A stretch of DNA of 64,000 nucleotides from Pectobacterium aroidearum (GCF_015689195.1 NZ_CP065044.1:2790001-2854000), one strand, 5' to 3'; shown: positions 36,762 through 47,030, counted from the stretch's first letter. Notes: generated by a model not told the origin, from the sequence alone. Program-made: numbers and translations.

Positions 36762-39074
36762 ATGAAATTCAAACCATCCATCAAGCCATACCGCAATGCG
36801 GCTGGCGGCTGGGGCTCATTGGAAGCCACCACGCGTTTTGTGCTCGACAGCAAGCAAGCGCTGAAAAATATCCGAAACTTGTTACGGGTCAATAAATCGA
36901 AAGGTTTTGACTGCCCCGGCTGCGCTTGGGGTGATGACAACAGCAGCACGTTCAGTTTCTGCGAAAACGGCGCGAAAGCGGTAAGTTGGGAAGCGACGCG
37001 CAAAGCGGTCGATCTGGATTTCTTCGCCGCCCATAGCGTCACGACGCTACGCCAGCAAAGCGACTATTTCCTTGAGTATCAGGGGCGTTTAACCCACCCG
37101 ATGCGCTATGACCGCGCCAGCGACCGCTATGTTCCCATCGACTGGGACGCAGCGTTTGCGCTGATTGCTCAGCACATCAATAATATGGCTCATCCCGATC
37201 AGGTGGAGCTTTATACGTCCGGCCGTGCCAGTAATGAAGCCTCTTATCTGTATCAGCTTTTTGGCCGCATGTTGGGCACCAACAATTTCCCCGACTGCTC
37301 AAATATGTGCCATGAGGCCAGCGGAATTGGCCTGAAACAAAGTATCGGCGTGGGGAAAGGCACGATCCGGCTGGATGATTTCGAACACGCTGACGCGATT
37401 TTCGTTTTTGGTCAGAATCCCGGCACCAATCATCCACGCATGCTGCACAGCCTGCGCCACGCTGCCGATCGCGGCGCGCACATCGTTTCCTTTAATACGC
37501 TACGCGAACGCGGTCTGGAACGCTTTGCCAATCCGCAGAATCCGCTGGAGCTGCTCACGCCGCTGTCTGGCACCATTAGTGAAACCTACCTGCAGCCTAA
37601 TCTGGGCGGCGATATGGCCGCCGTACGCGGCATGGTGAAAGCACTGCTGGAAACACATCGCCAGCGTCTGTCTGCCGGAGAAGCGGGTTTATTCGATCAG
37701 GATTTCCTGTCTACACACACCCAGCAGGTGGATGAATACCTCGCCGTGGTGGACGCCACCAGTTGGCAGAAAATCGAACAGCAATCCGGCCTGAGCGAAG
37801 CGCAACTACGCTATGTGGCGGCGATTTATCAGCAGTCTCCGCGTGTGATTTGCACCTGGGCGATGGGCATTACCCAGCACAAGCATTCCGTCGCTACCGT
37901 GCGGGAGATCGTCAACCTGCAACTGCTGTTCGGACAGTTGGGGAAACCGGGTGCAGGTCTGTGTCCAGTACGCGGCCACAGTAATGTGCAGGGTAACCGG
38001 ACCATGGGGATCGATGAGAAGCCGACAGCGGCATTTCTCGATCGTCTGGCGGCGCATTATGACTTCACACCGCCTTACGCCGCAGGCCACAACACGGTAG
38101 AAGCGCTGGAGGCCATGCTGCGTGATGAGATAAAAGTGCTCATCGCGCTGGGCGGTAACCTCGCTGCTGCTGCACCGGATTCAGCGCGTACCGAAGAGGC
38201 GCTCAGCCGCTGCGATCTAACCGTGCATATCAGTACCAAACTCAATCGCAGCCATCTGGTTACTGGCAAGGTTGATGCGCTGATTCTGCCGACGCTTGGC
38301 CGAACCGATCTCGACATGCAGGCCAGCGGCCCGCAGTTTATTACCGTAGAAGATTCTTTCAGCATGGTGCATGCGTCACAGGGTGTCGGGCAGCCGCTTT
38401 CGCCGTTGCAGCGCTCGGAAACCGCGATTGTTGCCGGGATTGCTGATGCGGTCCTCGGTCATGAAAAGCTTGACTGGCTGGCGCTGGCGGACGATTACTC
38501 ACGCATCCGCGATCACATCGCCGCGACCATTCCCGGCTTTACCGATTTCAATGCCAACTGCGACCTGCCGGGCGGATTCTATCTCGGTAACGCTGCCGCC
38601 GAATTGCGCTTCAATACCCTCAACGAGAAGGCGCAATTCAGCCAGGCCAAGTTGCCCGATACGCTGTTCCCACAACTACAAGGCAGCGACGTGCCTTTTA
38701 CCCTGCAAACCCTGCGTTCACACGATCAGTACAACACCACCATTTATGGGCTGGATGACCGCTACCGCGGCGTGTACGGGCAGCGGGAGGTCCTGTTCAT
38801 GCACCCGGATGATATCAGCGCGCTGGGGCTGGAAGATGGCGATCTGGTCGATATCGAAACGCTGTGGAACGATGGCATTACCCGTATCGTCAACGGCTTC
38901 AAGCTGGTGAGCTACGCCATTCCACGCGGCAATCTGGCGGCCTACTACCCGGAAACCAACCCGCTGGTACCGTTGTCCAGCTTCGGGGATGAAACGCACA
39001 CGCCGACCTCTAAATCGGTGCCGGTTAGTGTTCGACGCAGTACGCAAGCAGAGCCTCTGCTGCGTATCGCCTAA
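36762..39074 (+). CDS. ydeP: FdhF/YdeP-family molybdopterin oxidoreductase
   Basis: 770 residues, close to E. coli YdeP. Molybdopterin-binding domain (about 125-560) and a C-terminal MopB dinucleotide-binding domain (about 640-765) are recognisable. The N-terminus has FDCPGCAW, a CxxC pair shared within this family rather than the four-Cys Fe-S motif of true formate dehydrogenases. YdeP is linked to acid resistance in E. coli; the reaction is not known. No strong Shine-Dalgarno is seen before ATG 36762. Confidence 0.92.
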   Translation: MKFKPSIKPYRNAAGGWGSLEATTRFVLDSKQALKNIRNLLRVNKSKGFDCPGCAWGDDNSSTFSFCENGAKAVSWEATRKAVDLDFFAAHSVTTLRQQSDYFLEYQGRLTHPMRYDRASDRYVPIDWDAAFALIAQHINNMAHPDQVELYTSGRASNEASYLYQLFGRMLGTNNFPDCSNMCHEASGIGLKQSIGVGKGTIRLDDFEHADAIFVFGQNPGTNHPRMLHSLRHAADRGAHIVSFNTLRERGLERFANPQNPLELLTPLSGTISETYLQPNLGGDMAAVRGMVKALLETHRQRLSAGEAGLFDQDFLSTHTQQVDEYLAVVDATSWQKIEQQSGLSEAQLRYVAAIYQQSPRVICTWAMGITQHKHSVATVREIVNLQLLFGQLGKPGAGLCPVRGHSNVQGNRTMGIDEKPTAAFLDRLAAHYDFTPPYAAGHNTVEALEAMLRDEIKVLIALGGNLAAAAPDSARTEEALSRCDLTVHISTKLNRSHLVTGKVDALILPTLGRTDLDMQASGPQFITVEDSFSMVHASQGVGQPLSPLQRSETAIVAGIADAVLGHEKLDWLALADDYSRIRDHIAATIPGFTDFNANCDLPGGFYLGNAAAELRFNTLNEKAQFSQAKLPDTLFPQLQGSDVPFTLQTLRSHDQYNTTIYGLDDRYRGVYGQREVLFMHPDDISALGLEDGDLVDIETLWNDGITRIVNGFKLVSYAIPRGNLAAYYPETNPLVPLSSFGDETHTPTSKSVPVSVRRSTQAEPLLRIA

Positions 39075-39310
39075 GCATCTGCCCATTAGGCTGTAAATCA
39101 TTCCGTCAACGCCCCTGCCGTGCCACAAACTCGATGATGTGCACGGCAGGTGAAGGCATTGAAATCAGTCCTGACTTTTCTCAGATTGATTCGCGCTTTC
39201 ATCGCCACAATACACCCACACCATCCCCGATTATTCTTGCCGCCAGCACCCGATTCGAGTAAAACTGTGAACCGCTAATTGAGCCATTCACAACCGTATT
39301 TCTGGACGCT

Positions 39311-41245
39311 ATGTTTCAAGATAATCCGCTGCTTGCACAGCTAAAACAGCAACTTCACTCTCAGACACCGCGTGTTGAAGGTGTCGTCAAAGGCACCGAT
39401 AAAGGATTTGGCTTTCTTGAAGCTGACGGACAAAAAAGCTATTTCATTCCCCCTCCACATATGAAAAAAGTGATGCACGGTGACCGGATTACCGCCACCC
39501 TGCATACGGAAAAAGATCGGGAAATTGTCGAACCTGAAACGCTTATCGAACCCTTCCTGACCCGATTTGTTGGCCGCATTCATAAAAAAGACGATCGTTT
39601 ATCCATTACGCCTGATCATCCACTGCTAAAAGATGCGATTCCCTGCCGTGCTGCACGCGATGTGACGCACAATTTTCAGGAAGGCGATTGGGCGGTGGCA
39701 GAAATGCGCCGTCACCCGCTGAAGGGCGACCGTGGATTTCATGCTGAACTGACGCAATACATTACTACGGGCGACGACCCGCTGGTGCCGTGGTGGGTGA
39801 CGTTGTCACGTCATAATCTGGAGCGTGCTGCACCGGACGTTGAAGCAACGGAACGCCATGACGGTGAACTCGTCCGCGAAGATCTGACCGCGCTGAGCTT
39901 TGTCACTATCGACAGCGCCAGCACTGAAGATATGGACGATGCACTGTACGTACAGGACAACGGCGATGGTTCTCTACAATTAACTATCGCGATTGCCGAT
40001 CCGACCGCCTATGTCGACGCGGGTAGCGAGCTGGACAAGATTGCGCGCCAGCGTGCCTTCACCAACTATCTGCCCGGCTTCAACATCCCGATGCTGCCGC
40101 GCTCTCTGTCCGATGATATCTGTTCACTGCGCCCGGACGAGCGCCGTCCTGTCCTCGCCTGCCGTGTGACGATTGCCGCCGATGGTGCGCTGGGTGACGA
40201 TATTCACTTCTTTGCCGCCTGGATCGAATCCAAAGCCAAGCTCGCGTATGACAATGTCTCCGACTGGCTGGAAGAACAAGGCGAATGGCAGCCGCAAAAT
40301 GACGCGATTGCTGAACAAATCCGTTTGCTGCACCGCGTCTGTCTGGCTCGCAGCGAATGGCGCACTACCCATGCGCTGGTATTTAAAGATCGTCCTGATT
40401 ACCGCTTCCTGCTGGGTGAAAAAGGCGACGTATTGGATATCGTGGTTGAACACCGCCGCATCGCCAACCGTATCGTTGAAGAAGCCATGATTGCCGCCAA
40501 CGTCTGTGCGGCCATTGTGCTGCGCGATAAGCTGGGCTTTGGTATCTATAACGTCCATAACGGCTTCGATCCGGTATCGATTGATCAGGCCGTTACCGTG
40601 TTGGACACCCACGGTGTTCAAGCCGACGCACAGACGCTGTTAACGCTGGAAGGATTCTGTAAGCTGCGTCGCGAGCTGGATGCCCAACCGACACAGTTCC
40701 TGGATAGCCGTATTCGCCGCTTCCAGTCTTTCGCGGAAGTCAGCATCACACCGGGGCCGCACTTTGGTCTGGGGCTGGAAGCCTATGCCACCTGGACATC
40801 CCCTATCCGTAAATACGGCGATATGGTGAATCACCGTTTGCTGAAAGCGGTTATCACCGGACAGGCAGCGGAAAAACCGCAGGACGATGTTACGGTACAG
40901 TTGGCAGAACGCCGTCGCCTTAACCGTATGGCCGAGCGTGATGTCGGCGACTGGCTGTACGCTCGCTACCTCAGCGACAAAGCGGGTACCGATGTGCGTT
41001 TCAACGCGGAAATCATTGATGTCACACGCGGCGGCCTGCGTGTCCGCCTGCTGGATAACGGCGCAGTCGCATTTATCCCATCCTCCTTTATCCACTCCGT
41101 GCGCGATGAGCTGGTGTGTAGCCAGGAAATGGGCACCCTCGCGGTGAAAGGCGATGTGGTTTATCGTCAGGGCGATACGCTGGACGTCGTCATCGCGGAA
41201 GTTCGTCTGGAAACCCGCAGCGTCGTGGCAAAGCCAGCCGCCTAA
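39311..41245 (+). CDS. rnb: Exoribonuclease II
   Basis: 644 residues, the usual length. Two N-terminal cold-shock domains, the RNB catalytic domain, and a C-terminal S1 domain (about 560-640). Catalytic Asp201, Asp207, Asp209 and Asp210 appear in [10 protein letters not shown] at exactly the E. coli numbering. Degrades single-stranded RNA 3' to 5'. A hairpin at 41254-41273 follows the gene, without a clear T run. Confidence 0.97.
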   Translation: MFQDNPLLAQLKQQLHSQTPRVEGVVKGTDKGFGFLEADGQKSYFIPPPHMKKVMHGDRITATLHTEKDREIVEPETLIEPFLTRFVGRIHKKDDRLSITPDHPLLKDAIPCRAARDVTHNFQEGDWAVAEMRRHPLKGDRGFHAELTQYITTGDDPLVPWWVTLSRHNLERAAPDVEATERHDGELVREDLTALSFVTIDSASTEDMDDALYVQDNGDGSLQLTIAIADPTAYVDAGSELDKIARQRAFTNYLPGFNIPMLPRSLSDDICSLRPDERRPVLACRVTIAADGALGDDIHFFAAWIESKAKLAYDNVSDWLEEQGEWQPQNDAIAEQIRLLHRVCLARSEWRTTHALVFKDRPDYRFLLGEKGDVLDIVVEHRRIANRIVEEAMIAANVCAAIVLRDKLGFGIYNVHNGFDPVSIDQAVTVLDTHGVQADAQTLLTLEGFCKLRRELDAQPTQFLDSRIRRFQSFAEVSITPGPHFGLGLEAYATWTSPIRKYGDMVNHRLLKAVITGQAAEKPQDDVTVQLAERRRLNRMAERDVGDWLYARYLSDKAGTDVRFNAEIIDVTRGGLRVRLLDNGAVAFIPSSFIHSVRDELVCSQEMGTLAVKGDVVYRQGDTLDVVIAEVRLETRSVVAKPAA

Positions 41246-41449
41246 GCGTCATACCGCCGATTCATCTCGGCGGGCAGCATCTCCGCGCGGGCGTTCATAA
41301 CGAACGACTCCGCGTGTCATCATCGTTTATTCCGCGATATGCTTTACCACCGACTTTTATCAATGATTTGTTTATCGAAATAGCCACGTCTGAACCGTTT
41401 TGAGCGTAGTCAACGGCAGGCGGCAACCCTACTAACAGGAGTGTTCCCG

Positions 41450-42367
41450 ATGAAAAAAATAACAATCGGCACATCCGCGATACAGGCTTCCAACATTGCG
41501 CTGGGCTGTATGCGAATGGCGAAGAAAAGCACGAATGAAGCGGCTGAGATCCTCAATGCTTCCGTCGAGGCGGGCATCGATTTCTTCGATCACGCTGATA
41601 TCTATGGTTCCGGCTTGTCGGAAGAGATTTTCGCCGCGGGTTTACACAAGACGTCTATCCGCCGGGAGTCGATTTTTCTGCAATCGAAATGCGGTATCCG
41701 CAAAGGTTTTTTTGATTTTTCCAAAGCGCACATCATCGCCTCTGTTGACGGCAGTCTGCAGCGTTTAAAAACAGACTATCTTGATACGCTCCTGCTGCAT
41801 CGCCCGGATACGCTGTTTGAACCCGATGAGGTTGCCGCCGCCTTCGATGAGCTGGAAAGCAGCGGGAAAGTACGCCATTTTGGCGTCAGCAATCAGAACC
41901 CGTTGCAGATTGAGCTACTAAAACAATCCGTGCGCCAGCCGCTTATCGCCAATCAATTGCAGTTCAGTATCATGCACACGGGGATGATTGATGCGGGTTT
42001 TAACGTGAATATGACGAACTCGGCATCGGTGAATCACGATGGCGCCATTCTGGAATACAGCCGCCTGAATACCATGACCATTCAGGCCTGGTCACCCTTC
42101 CAGTACGGCTTTTTTGAGGGCGTTTTCCTCGATAATGAGAAATTCCCCAAGCTGAACGCGACGATTAATCACATCGCCGAGCAGCATGGCGTCACCAACA
42201 CCGCGATCGCCACCGCGTGGATCTTGCGCCACCCTGCCGCGATGCAGGTGATTATCGGCACCATGAGCCCGGAACGTATTCGTGACATCGCTGCGGCGTC
42301 TACCCTGTCGCTCAGCCGCGAAGAATGGTACGAGATTTATCGCGCCGCCGGAAACGTTCTGCCTTAA
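41450..42367 (+). CDS. Aldo/keto reductase (YdhF-like)
   Basis: 305 residues from ATG 41450; GGAG lies 8 bases upstream and the upstream GTG 41441 is less well placed. AKR TIM barrel with the catalytic Asp/Tyr in FDHADIYGSG, Lys in FLQSKCG and His in LLLHRPD. NADPH-dependent reduction of small carbonyl compounds is the family activity; the substrate is unknown. Confidence 0.9.
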   Translation: MKKITIGTSAIQASNIALGCMRMAKKSTNEAAEILNASVEAGIDFFDHADIYGSGLSEEIFAAGLHKTSIRRESIFLQSKCGIRKGFFDFSKAHIIASVDGSLQRLKTDYLDTLLLHRPDTLFEPDEVAAAFDELESSGKVRHFGVSNQNPLQIELLKQSVRQPLIANQLQFSIMHTGMIDAGFNVNMTNSASVNHDGAILEYSRLNTMTIQAWSPFQYGFFEGVFLDNEKFPKLNATINHIAEQHGVTNTAIATAWILRHPAAMQVIIGTMSPERIRDIAAASTLSLSREEWYEIYRAAGNVLP

Positions 42368-42420
42368 GACACATGTTGTCTTAAGCGCACAGGCCCTGCG
42401 TCTCGGGTAACGGGAACGCG

Positions 42421-42642
42421 TTACAAACTAGGCATAGGGCCGCGTTCAACAAAGGTCGACAGGACAATATAGCTACGTGTGCTGTCGACACCTTCCACTT
42501 CCTGTAACTTACCTAACAGTTCCTCTAAGTCTTCCGTATCCCGGGCACGAACCTTGAGCATGACGCCACAATCTCCGGCAACGGTATGAAACTCCTCAAT
42601 TTCCGGCAAATGACTTAGTGCCAGTAAACGTTTGGTACTCAC
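42421..42642 (-). pseudogene. C-terminal remnant of an Lrp/AsnC-family regulator
   Basis: About 73 residues encode only the RAM ligand-binding half of an Lrp/AsnC regulator (LPEIEEFHTVAGDCGVMLKVRA ... VLSTFVERGP in outline). The N-terminal HTH is absent; beyond 42642 the sequence turns into the divergent MFS remnant. It could only be expressed from a chance GTG. Confidence 0.82.
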
Positions 42643-42984
42643 GACATTTTGACGGCCAGCAGCCAGATTGCCTCGATAGTGTGCATATTCCTGATGGCGG
42701 CTTTTGGATTTGCGACCATCTCTCCCATTCAGAAACTGGTGATGGACAAGGCCAGAGCCGCAGGTGCGCCGACGCTGGCTTCCGCGGTCAATATTGGTCT
42801 CTTTAATCTTGGTAATGCCCTTGGTGCCTGGGTAGGCGGAAGCGTTATCGCCAGCGGCTTTGGTTTCACTGCGCCAAACTGGGCTGGCGGGATCCTGTCG
42901 CTGAGTGCACTGATCCTTGCTATCGCGGTTGGGGTGGTCGATAAACGAAGCAGCCCGTTGACAGCATCAGTAGAATGCCATTAA
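42640..42984 (+). pseudogene. C-terminal remnant of an MFS transporter
   Basis: About 115 residues cover the last membrane helices of a YdhP/AraJ-like MFS exporter (PTLASAVNIGLFNLGNALGAW is diagnostic). The first nine or so helices are missing. It abuts the Lrp remnant head to head, so one deletion probably removed the 5' halves of both divergent genes. A 12-bp hairpin follows at 43004-43034. Confidence 0.82.
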
Positions 42985-43003
42985 TGAAATAGCTATAGCA
43001 TGC

Positions 43004-43034
43004 AGAAATGCGCGGGCGATGTCCGCGCATTTCT
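43004..43034 (+). terminator. Hairpin after the MFS remnant
   Basis: Perfect 12-base arms (43004-43015, 43023-43034) with a 7-base loop; the second arm ends CATTTCT. Probably the original terminator of the MFS gene. Between 43035 and the ERIC at 43272 I see only AT-rich sequence that may contain the cstA promoter. Confidence 0.6.
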
Positions 43035-43271
43035 AATGACATTGCCAGCATGGATCCACAACTTTCATCGCACGTCGGAACTGATTATTCATCAGACTGC
43101 GTCCTCTTTTTTGCCGCCCTTATTTTCTCCCTTTTACCGCGCCAGCACGTTAGCCCTTGTTTGGGCTTTAATTTTCTTTACAAAAATTCACCTTCGCTCA
43201 CATTTTCTCATCCATTCCCTTCTCTTCGTCATTAAACCCACTATTGTTAAATTGCATTAACACTCGCGCCA

Positions 43272-43468
43272 TATACCCCAAATAATTCGAGTTGCAAGAC
43301 AAAACGTTGACGTTTTGAACAATGCAAAGCATTGGCCCGCGAGGGCGAGGCTCATTAATGGGCCTCGTAACGCGGCGAACGCATGAATCCCCAGGAGCTT
43401 ACACAAGTAAGTGACTGGGGTGAGTAAGAGAAGCCAACGCACATGCAGCTTGAAGTATTAACGGTATA
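43272..43468. repeat. ERIC element with ~75-bp hairpin-rich insert (other side of the core)
   Basis: TATACCCC ... GGTATA ends and a core (AATCCCCAGGAGCTTAC, AAGTAAGTGACTGGGGTGAG) that matches the ERIC consensus very well. The insert (about 43298-43373) precedes the core. It has four hairpins: 43301-43307/43310-43316, 43320-43325/43329-43334, 43335-43338/43343-43346 and 43347-43355/43358-43366. It ends 30 bases before the cstA start. Confidence 0.93.
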
Positions 43469-43498
43469 CCCTTTCTGAATAACGAAGGAGCCGTTGTT

Positions 43499-45562
43499 AT
43501 GAGTAACGTAAAGAGCATTGTGATCTGGCTGCTAGTCGGCCTGGCGGGCGCCTTTGCGTTCGCCACGCTGGCACTGAGCCGCGGTGAACACGTCAATGCC
43601 GTGTGGTTAGTCGTCGCTGCTGTATCGTGTTACAGCATTGCCTATCGCTTTTACAGCCTGTTTATCGCCAAAAAAGTTTTTGAGCTCGACGATCGCCGCC
43701 TGACACCGGCGGAGCGTCATAACGACGGTCTGGATTACGTTCCCACCAATAAATGGGTCCTGTTCGGCCACCACTTCGCCGCCATCGCCGGTGCCGGACC
43801 GCTGGTCGGGCCGATCCTCGCCGCACAGATGGGCTTCCTCCCCGGCACGATCTGGATTCTGGTCGGCGTTATGCTGGCAGGTGCCGTGCAGGACTTCCTG
43901 GTACTGTTTATCTCAACCCGCCGGGATGGTCGTTCTTTGGGTGAGATGGCGAAACAGGAACTCGGGGCATTCGCGGGTATCATCACCATGCTCGGTGCGT
44001 TGGGTGTGATGATCATCATTCTCTCAGCGCTGGCGCTGGTCGTCGTTAAGGCGCTGGCGGAAAGCCCGTGGGGGCTGTTCACCATCGCCGCCACCATCCC
44101 TATCGCGCTCTTTATGGGCGTTTACATGCGCTTTTTACGTCCGGGTAAAATCGCGGAAGTGTCTATCATCGGTTTTGTGCTGATGATGCTGGCGATTGTG
44201 TATGGCGGTAACATTGCCGCACACCCCTACTGGGGGCCGTTCTTCACGCTGAAAGGCACGTCGCTCACCTGGATTCTGGTGATCTACGGCTTCATCGCCT
44301 CCGTATTGCCGGTCTGGCTGCTGCTGGCGCCGCGTGATTACCTCTCAACCTTTCTGAAAATCGGGGTCATTATCGGTCTGGCCTTCGGTATCGTGTTCGC
44401 GATGCCGGAAATGAAAATGCCCGCCGTTTCCCGCTTTATTGACGGCACCGGCCCGGTCTTCTCCGGTACGCTGTTCCCCTTCTTGTTTATTACCATCGCC
44501 TGTGGCGCGATTTCGGGCTTCCATGCGCTGGTTTCCAGCGGCACCACGCCGAAACTGGTTGAACGTGAAAGCCACATCCGTTTCATTGGCTATGGTGCCA
44601 TGCTGATGGAATCCTTCGTCGCCATCATGGCGCTGATTTGTGCCTCGGTCATCGAACCGGGCATCTACTTCGCCATGAACTCACCTGCCGCGCTGATCGG
44701 CACCACGGTTGAGAGCGCCTCGCAGGCCATCAATAGCTGGGGATTTGTGATTACCCCGCAGGAGTTGAGCGCGATTGCCAATGACGTTGGCGAAGCCTCT
44801 ATTCTTTCCCGCGCTGGCGGTGCACCAACCTTCGCAGTGGGCATGGCCTACATCATCACCGAGATCTTTAACAGCCGGGCGATGATGGCATTCTGGTATC
44901 ACTTCGCGATTCTGTTTGAAGCCCTGTTCATTCTGACCGCAGTAGATGCCGGGACGCGCGCCTGTCGCTTCATGGTGCAAGATCTGGTCGGTATTGCGAT
45001 TCCCAGACTGGCCAACAGCCACTCCTGGTTAGGTAACCTGGCCGGTACAACCGTCGCCGTTTCCGGTTGGGGATTCTTCGTGTATCAGGGTGTCATCGAT
45101 CCACTTGGAGGAATCAATACGCTCTGGCCGTTGTTCGGTATCGGTAACCAAATGCTGGCTTCAATGGCGTTAATTCTCGGTACCGTGGTGTTGTTCAAGA
45201 TGAAGAAACAGCGCTATGCGTGGGTGACGATCGTCCCTACCGTGTGGCTGTTTATTACGTCGATGACAGCGGGCTGGCAAAAAATCTTCCATGAAAAACC
45301 TAGCATCGGTTTTCTGGCACAGGCGAAACGCTTCGCGGCGGGCATTGAGCAAAACACCCTGATCGCCCCGGCCAAATCGATTAAAGACATGGAAACCATC
45401 GTCTTCAGTAACCAGATCAACGCCGCGCTGTGCGGGTTCTTCATGCTGGTGGCGGTGACGATGCTGGTTTCCGCATTCTTCGTCATTCGTCGTGCACTGA
45501 ACAGCGATGTCCCAACGGCAAAAGAGACGCCAGTTGTATTACGGGACGGCGTGCAACCTTAA
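43499..45562 (+). CDS. cstA: CstA/BtsT-family pyruvate/peptide transporter
   Basis: 687 residues with about 16-18 membrane helices. Diagnostic segments include HNDGLDYVPTNKWVLFGHHF, AGAGPLVGPILAAQMG, FHALVSSGTTPK and VDPLGGINTLWPLFGIGNQM-like sequence. CstA and its paralogue BtsT (YjiY) import pyruvate and were first described as carbon-starvation peptide transporters. I cannot firmly decide between them; length and C-terminus are nearer CstA. AAGGAG lies 8 bases before ATG 43499. The leader carries an ERIC element and the natural terminator is split by IS4. Confidence 0.9.
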   Translation: MSNVKSIVIWLLVGLAGAFAFATLALSRGEHVNAVWLVVAAVSCYSIAYRFYSLFIAKKVFELDDRRLTPAERHNDGLDYVPTNKWVLFGHHFAAIAGAGPLVGPILAAQMGFLPGTIWILVGVMLAGAVQDFLVLFISTRRDGRSLGEMAKQELGAFAGIITMLGALGVMIIILSALALVVVKALAESPWGLFTIAATIPIALFMGVYMRFLRPGKIAEVSIIGFVLMMLAIVYGGNIAAHPYWGPFFTLKGTSLTWILVIYGFIASVLPVWLLLAPRDYLSTFLKIGVIIGLAFGIVFAMPEMKMPAVSRFIDGTGPVFSGTLFPFLFITIACGAISGFHALVSSGTTPKLVERESHIRFIGYGAMLMESFVAIMALICASVIEPGIYFAMNSPAALIGTTVESASQAINSWGFVITPQELSAIANDVGEASILSRAGGAPTFAVGMAYIITEIFNSRAMMAFWYHFAILFEALFILTAVDAGTRACRFMVQDLVGIAIPRLANSHSWLGNLAGTTVAVSGWGFFVYQGVIDPLGGINTLWPLFGIGNQMLASMALILGTVVLFKMKKQRYAWVTIVPTVWLFITSMTAGWQKIFHEKPSIGFLAQAKRFAAGIEQNTLIAPAKSIKDMETIVFSNQINAALCGFFMLVAVTMLVSAFFVIRRALNSDVPTAKETPVVLRDGVQP

Positions 45563-45589
45563 ACGCCACCGTCGCTCATTCCTCAATCC

Positions 45590-45602
45590 CTCCCTCGCGG
45601 AG
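45590..45602. repeat. Left target-site duplication of IS4
   Basis: CTCCCTCGCGGAG, repeated exactly at 47031-47043. Joining the flanks recreates AATCCCTCC ... GGAGGGATTTTTT, the presumed original cstA terminator. Confidence 0.93.
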
Positions 45603-45607
45603 TAATG

Positions 45608-45633
45608 CCAGTCAGTTAAGCGACTGACTGGCA
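45608..45633 (+). terminator. Hairpin at the left IS4 end
   Basis: GCCAGTCAGT/ACTGACTGGC arms with a 6-base loop, then ATTTTAT. It faces transcription from cstA and could replace the terminator destroyed by the insertion. Confidence 0.75.
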
Positions 45634-45635
45634 TT

Positions 45636-46946
45636 TTATCTACGGGCCTTACTGTATTTTTGGGGCCTTTCTTTTACTATTCGTGGGAAGGCCCTTTCCC
45701 TTCTTATCGGTAATTTCACCAGTTGTCCCTGGCTTTCAAGATCACGCATTAGTTCCGGGATGCGGCCCGGTGAAGCACCCTGTAGTGTCATCAGCATTCG
45801 CATCACCATTCCGCACGATTCTGAGAAGCTCAGCTGATTTGGCCAGTATCCTTTCAGATGTCCTGCCATTTTAATCATCTGATATCTTACAAGATTATAG
45901 GCCAGTAATACTCCCCATAACTCCTGCTCCACGAGCTCAGGTTTCTTACTTCGCAGTGTCAGCCTGCTCAGTTGCATCGTCTGCTTTATCTCACGGTAGC
46001 CCAGCTCGATTTCCCACCGGTGGCTGTACAGGTCCGCCATCTCTCCACCAGGGAAGCGCAGCGCATCCGTCATCGACGTCAGCAGATGACAGACCTTTCC
46101 TTTGCGGGTCAGTGTCAGTAGCCGTGCTGTGATTTCCTCCCCCAGACCCGGCCACTTTTTACGGGCCTGTGGACTGGTTTTCAATTTTACCAGATGATCA
46201 CCTTTACCCAGCTTCCTGACCTCTTCATACTGCGCCCCCTTTTTCAGCGGGATCAGCCAGTGCCGGTGTTTCCCCGCCTGATTCCAGGCATTCAGCAAAC
46301 CCAGTGCGTAATAGCCTTTATCGAGTAAAGTCAGCGTGTTATCACCTGTCTGTGCTATCAACTGTTCTGCAAGCGCATTTTCACTCTCTTTCATCGTGCC
46401 AAAGGCTGCTGCCGTCAGCAGATGGCTGGTCAGCTCCATCTGGCAGACCATTTTTACCTGTGGATAGAGTCCCGGTTTTCCGCCATGTGTCTGGCGCGGG
46501 AAGGCGGCATCATTTTCTGGTGTATCCGGCGTTCGCCAGACCACGCCATCCACGGCCAGCAGAGTCAGGCCACACCAGTGTGGATGTGGCGTTTCACTAT
46601 GCCAGAGCTGTGCAGTTTGTGTGAACACACGGCGAACGGCCTCACTTCCCAGGCGCTGGCGAGCCTGAATCACGGCACTCGGGGCGACAAAGGGACGGTT
46701 ACCCGGCAGCATAATATCCAGACGGTTAACAATCTGGTGAAGGGGCTCTTTACGTTCAAGCGCCATGCCGACAATGCACCAGACCATCATTTCAAGCGGG
46801 AGACGCCGCTTGCGTAGCGTGACCGTGCCGGACTCGGCGAGACAACGTGAGACGAGTTCGGGGTCGAGATAATCCCCCAGAGAAGTCAGTGGGTTACGCA
46901 AAGAGTCGTAATGGGATACCAGATCAAGAGCCTGTCCAATGTGCAT
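45636..46946 (-). CDS. IS4 transposase
   Basis: 436 residues, intact. DDE transposase of the IS4 family; the YREK signature (Y-x2-R-x3-E-x6-K) is seen in [15 protein letters not shown]. Near-identical in my recollection to the E. coli IS4 protein InsG through [11 protein letters not shown] and LGDYLDPEL. No frameshift is seen, so the element may be active. Confidence 0.97.
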   Translation of the reverse strand: MHIGQALDLVSHYDSLRNPLTSLGDYLDPELVSRCLAESGTVTLRKRRLPLEMMVWCIVGMALERKEPLHQIVNRLDIMLPGNRPFVAPSAVIQARQRLGSEAVRRVFTQTAQLWHSETPHPHWCGLTLLAVDGVVWRTPDTPENDAAFPRQTHGGKPGLYPQVKMVCQMELTSHLLTAAAFGTMKESENALAEQLIAQTGDNTLTLLDKGYYALGLLNAWNQAGKHRHWLIPLKKGAQYEEVRKLGKGDHLVKLKTSPQARKKWPGLGEEITARLLTLTRKGKVCHLLTSMTDALRFPGGEMADLYSHRWEIELGYREIKQTMQLSRLTLRSKKPELVEQELWGVLLAYNLVRYQMIKMAGHLKGYWPNQLSFSESCGMVMRMLMTLQGASPGRIPELMRDLESQGQLVKLPIRRERAFPRIVKERPQKYSKARR

Positions 46947-46950
46947 AAAA

Positions 46951-46982
46951 AAATCCGGAAACGGGTGAGCATTTCCGGATTT
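46951..46982. promoter_or_regulatory. Hairpin just upstream of the transposase start
   Basis: Eleven-base arms (46951-46961, 46972-46982) with a 10-base loop, 4 bases before the transposase ATG. In transcripts that enter from outside it would fold over the translation start region and also followed by T runs on either strand. Likely protects the IS from read-in expression. Confidence 0.6.
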
Positions 46983-47030
46983 TTACACATCCACTGGATC
47001 GGTCAACCGATCCTTAACTGATCGGCATTA

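Larger units (their letters stand above)
45603..47030 (-). mobile_element. IS4: IS4 insertion sequence, complete
   Basis: Terminal inverted repeats TAATGCCAGTCAGTTAAG (left) and TAATGCCGATCAGTTAAG (right, inverted) match at 16 of 18 positions, as known for IS4. Length is 1428 bp. A 13-bp target duplication CTCCCTCGCGGAG flanks it at 45590-45602 and 47031-47043, in the 11-13 bp range of IS4. The left end itself forms a hairpin followed by TTTT. The insertion splits a terminator-like hairpin downstream of cstA. Confidence 0.96.

Noticed and set aside
41254..41273. rnb terminator
   Set aside because: A good hairpin is present but lacks a T run; mentioned under rnb and not called separately.
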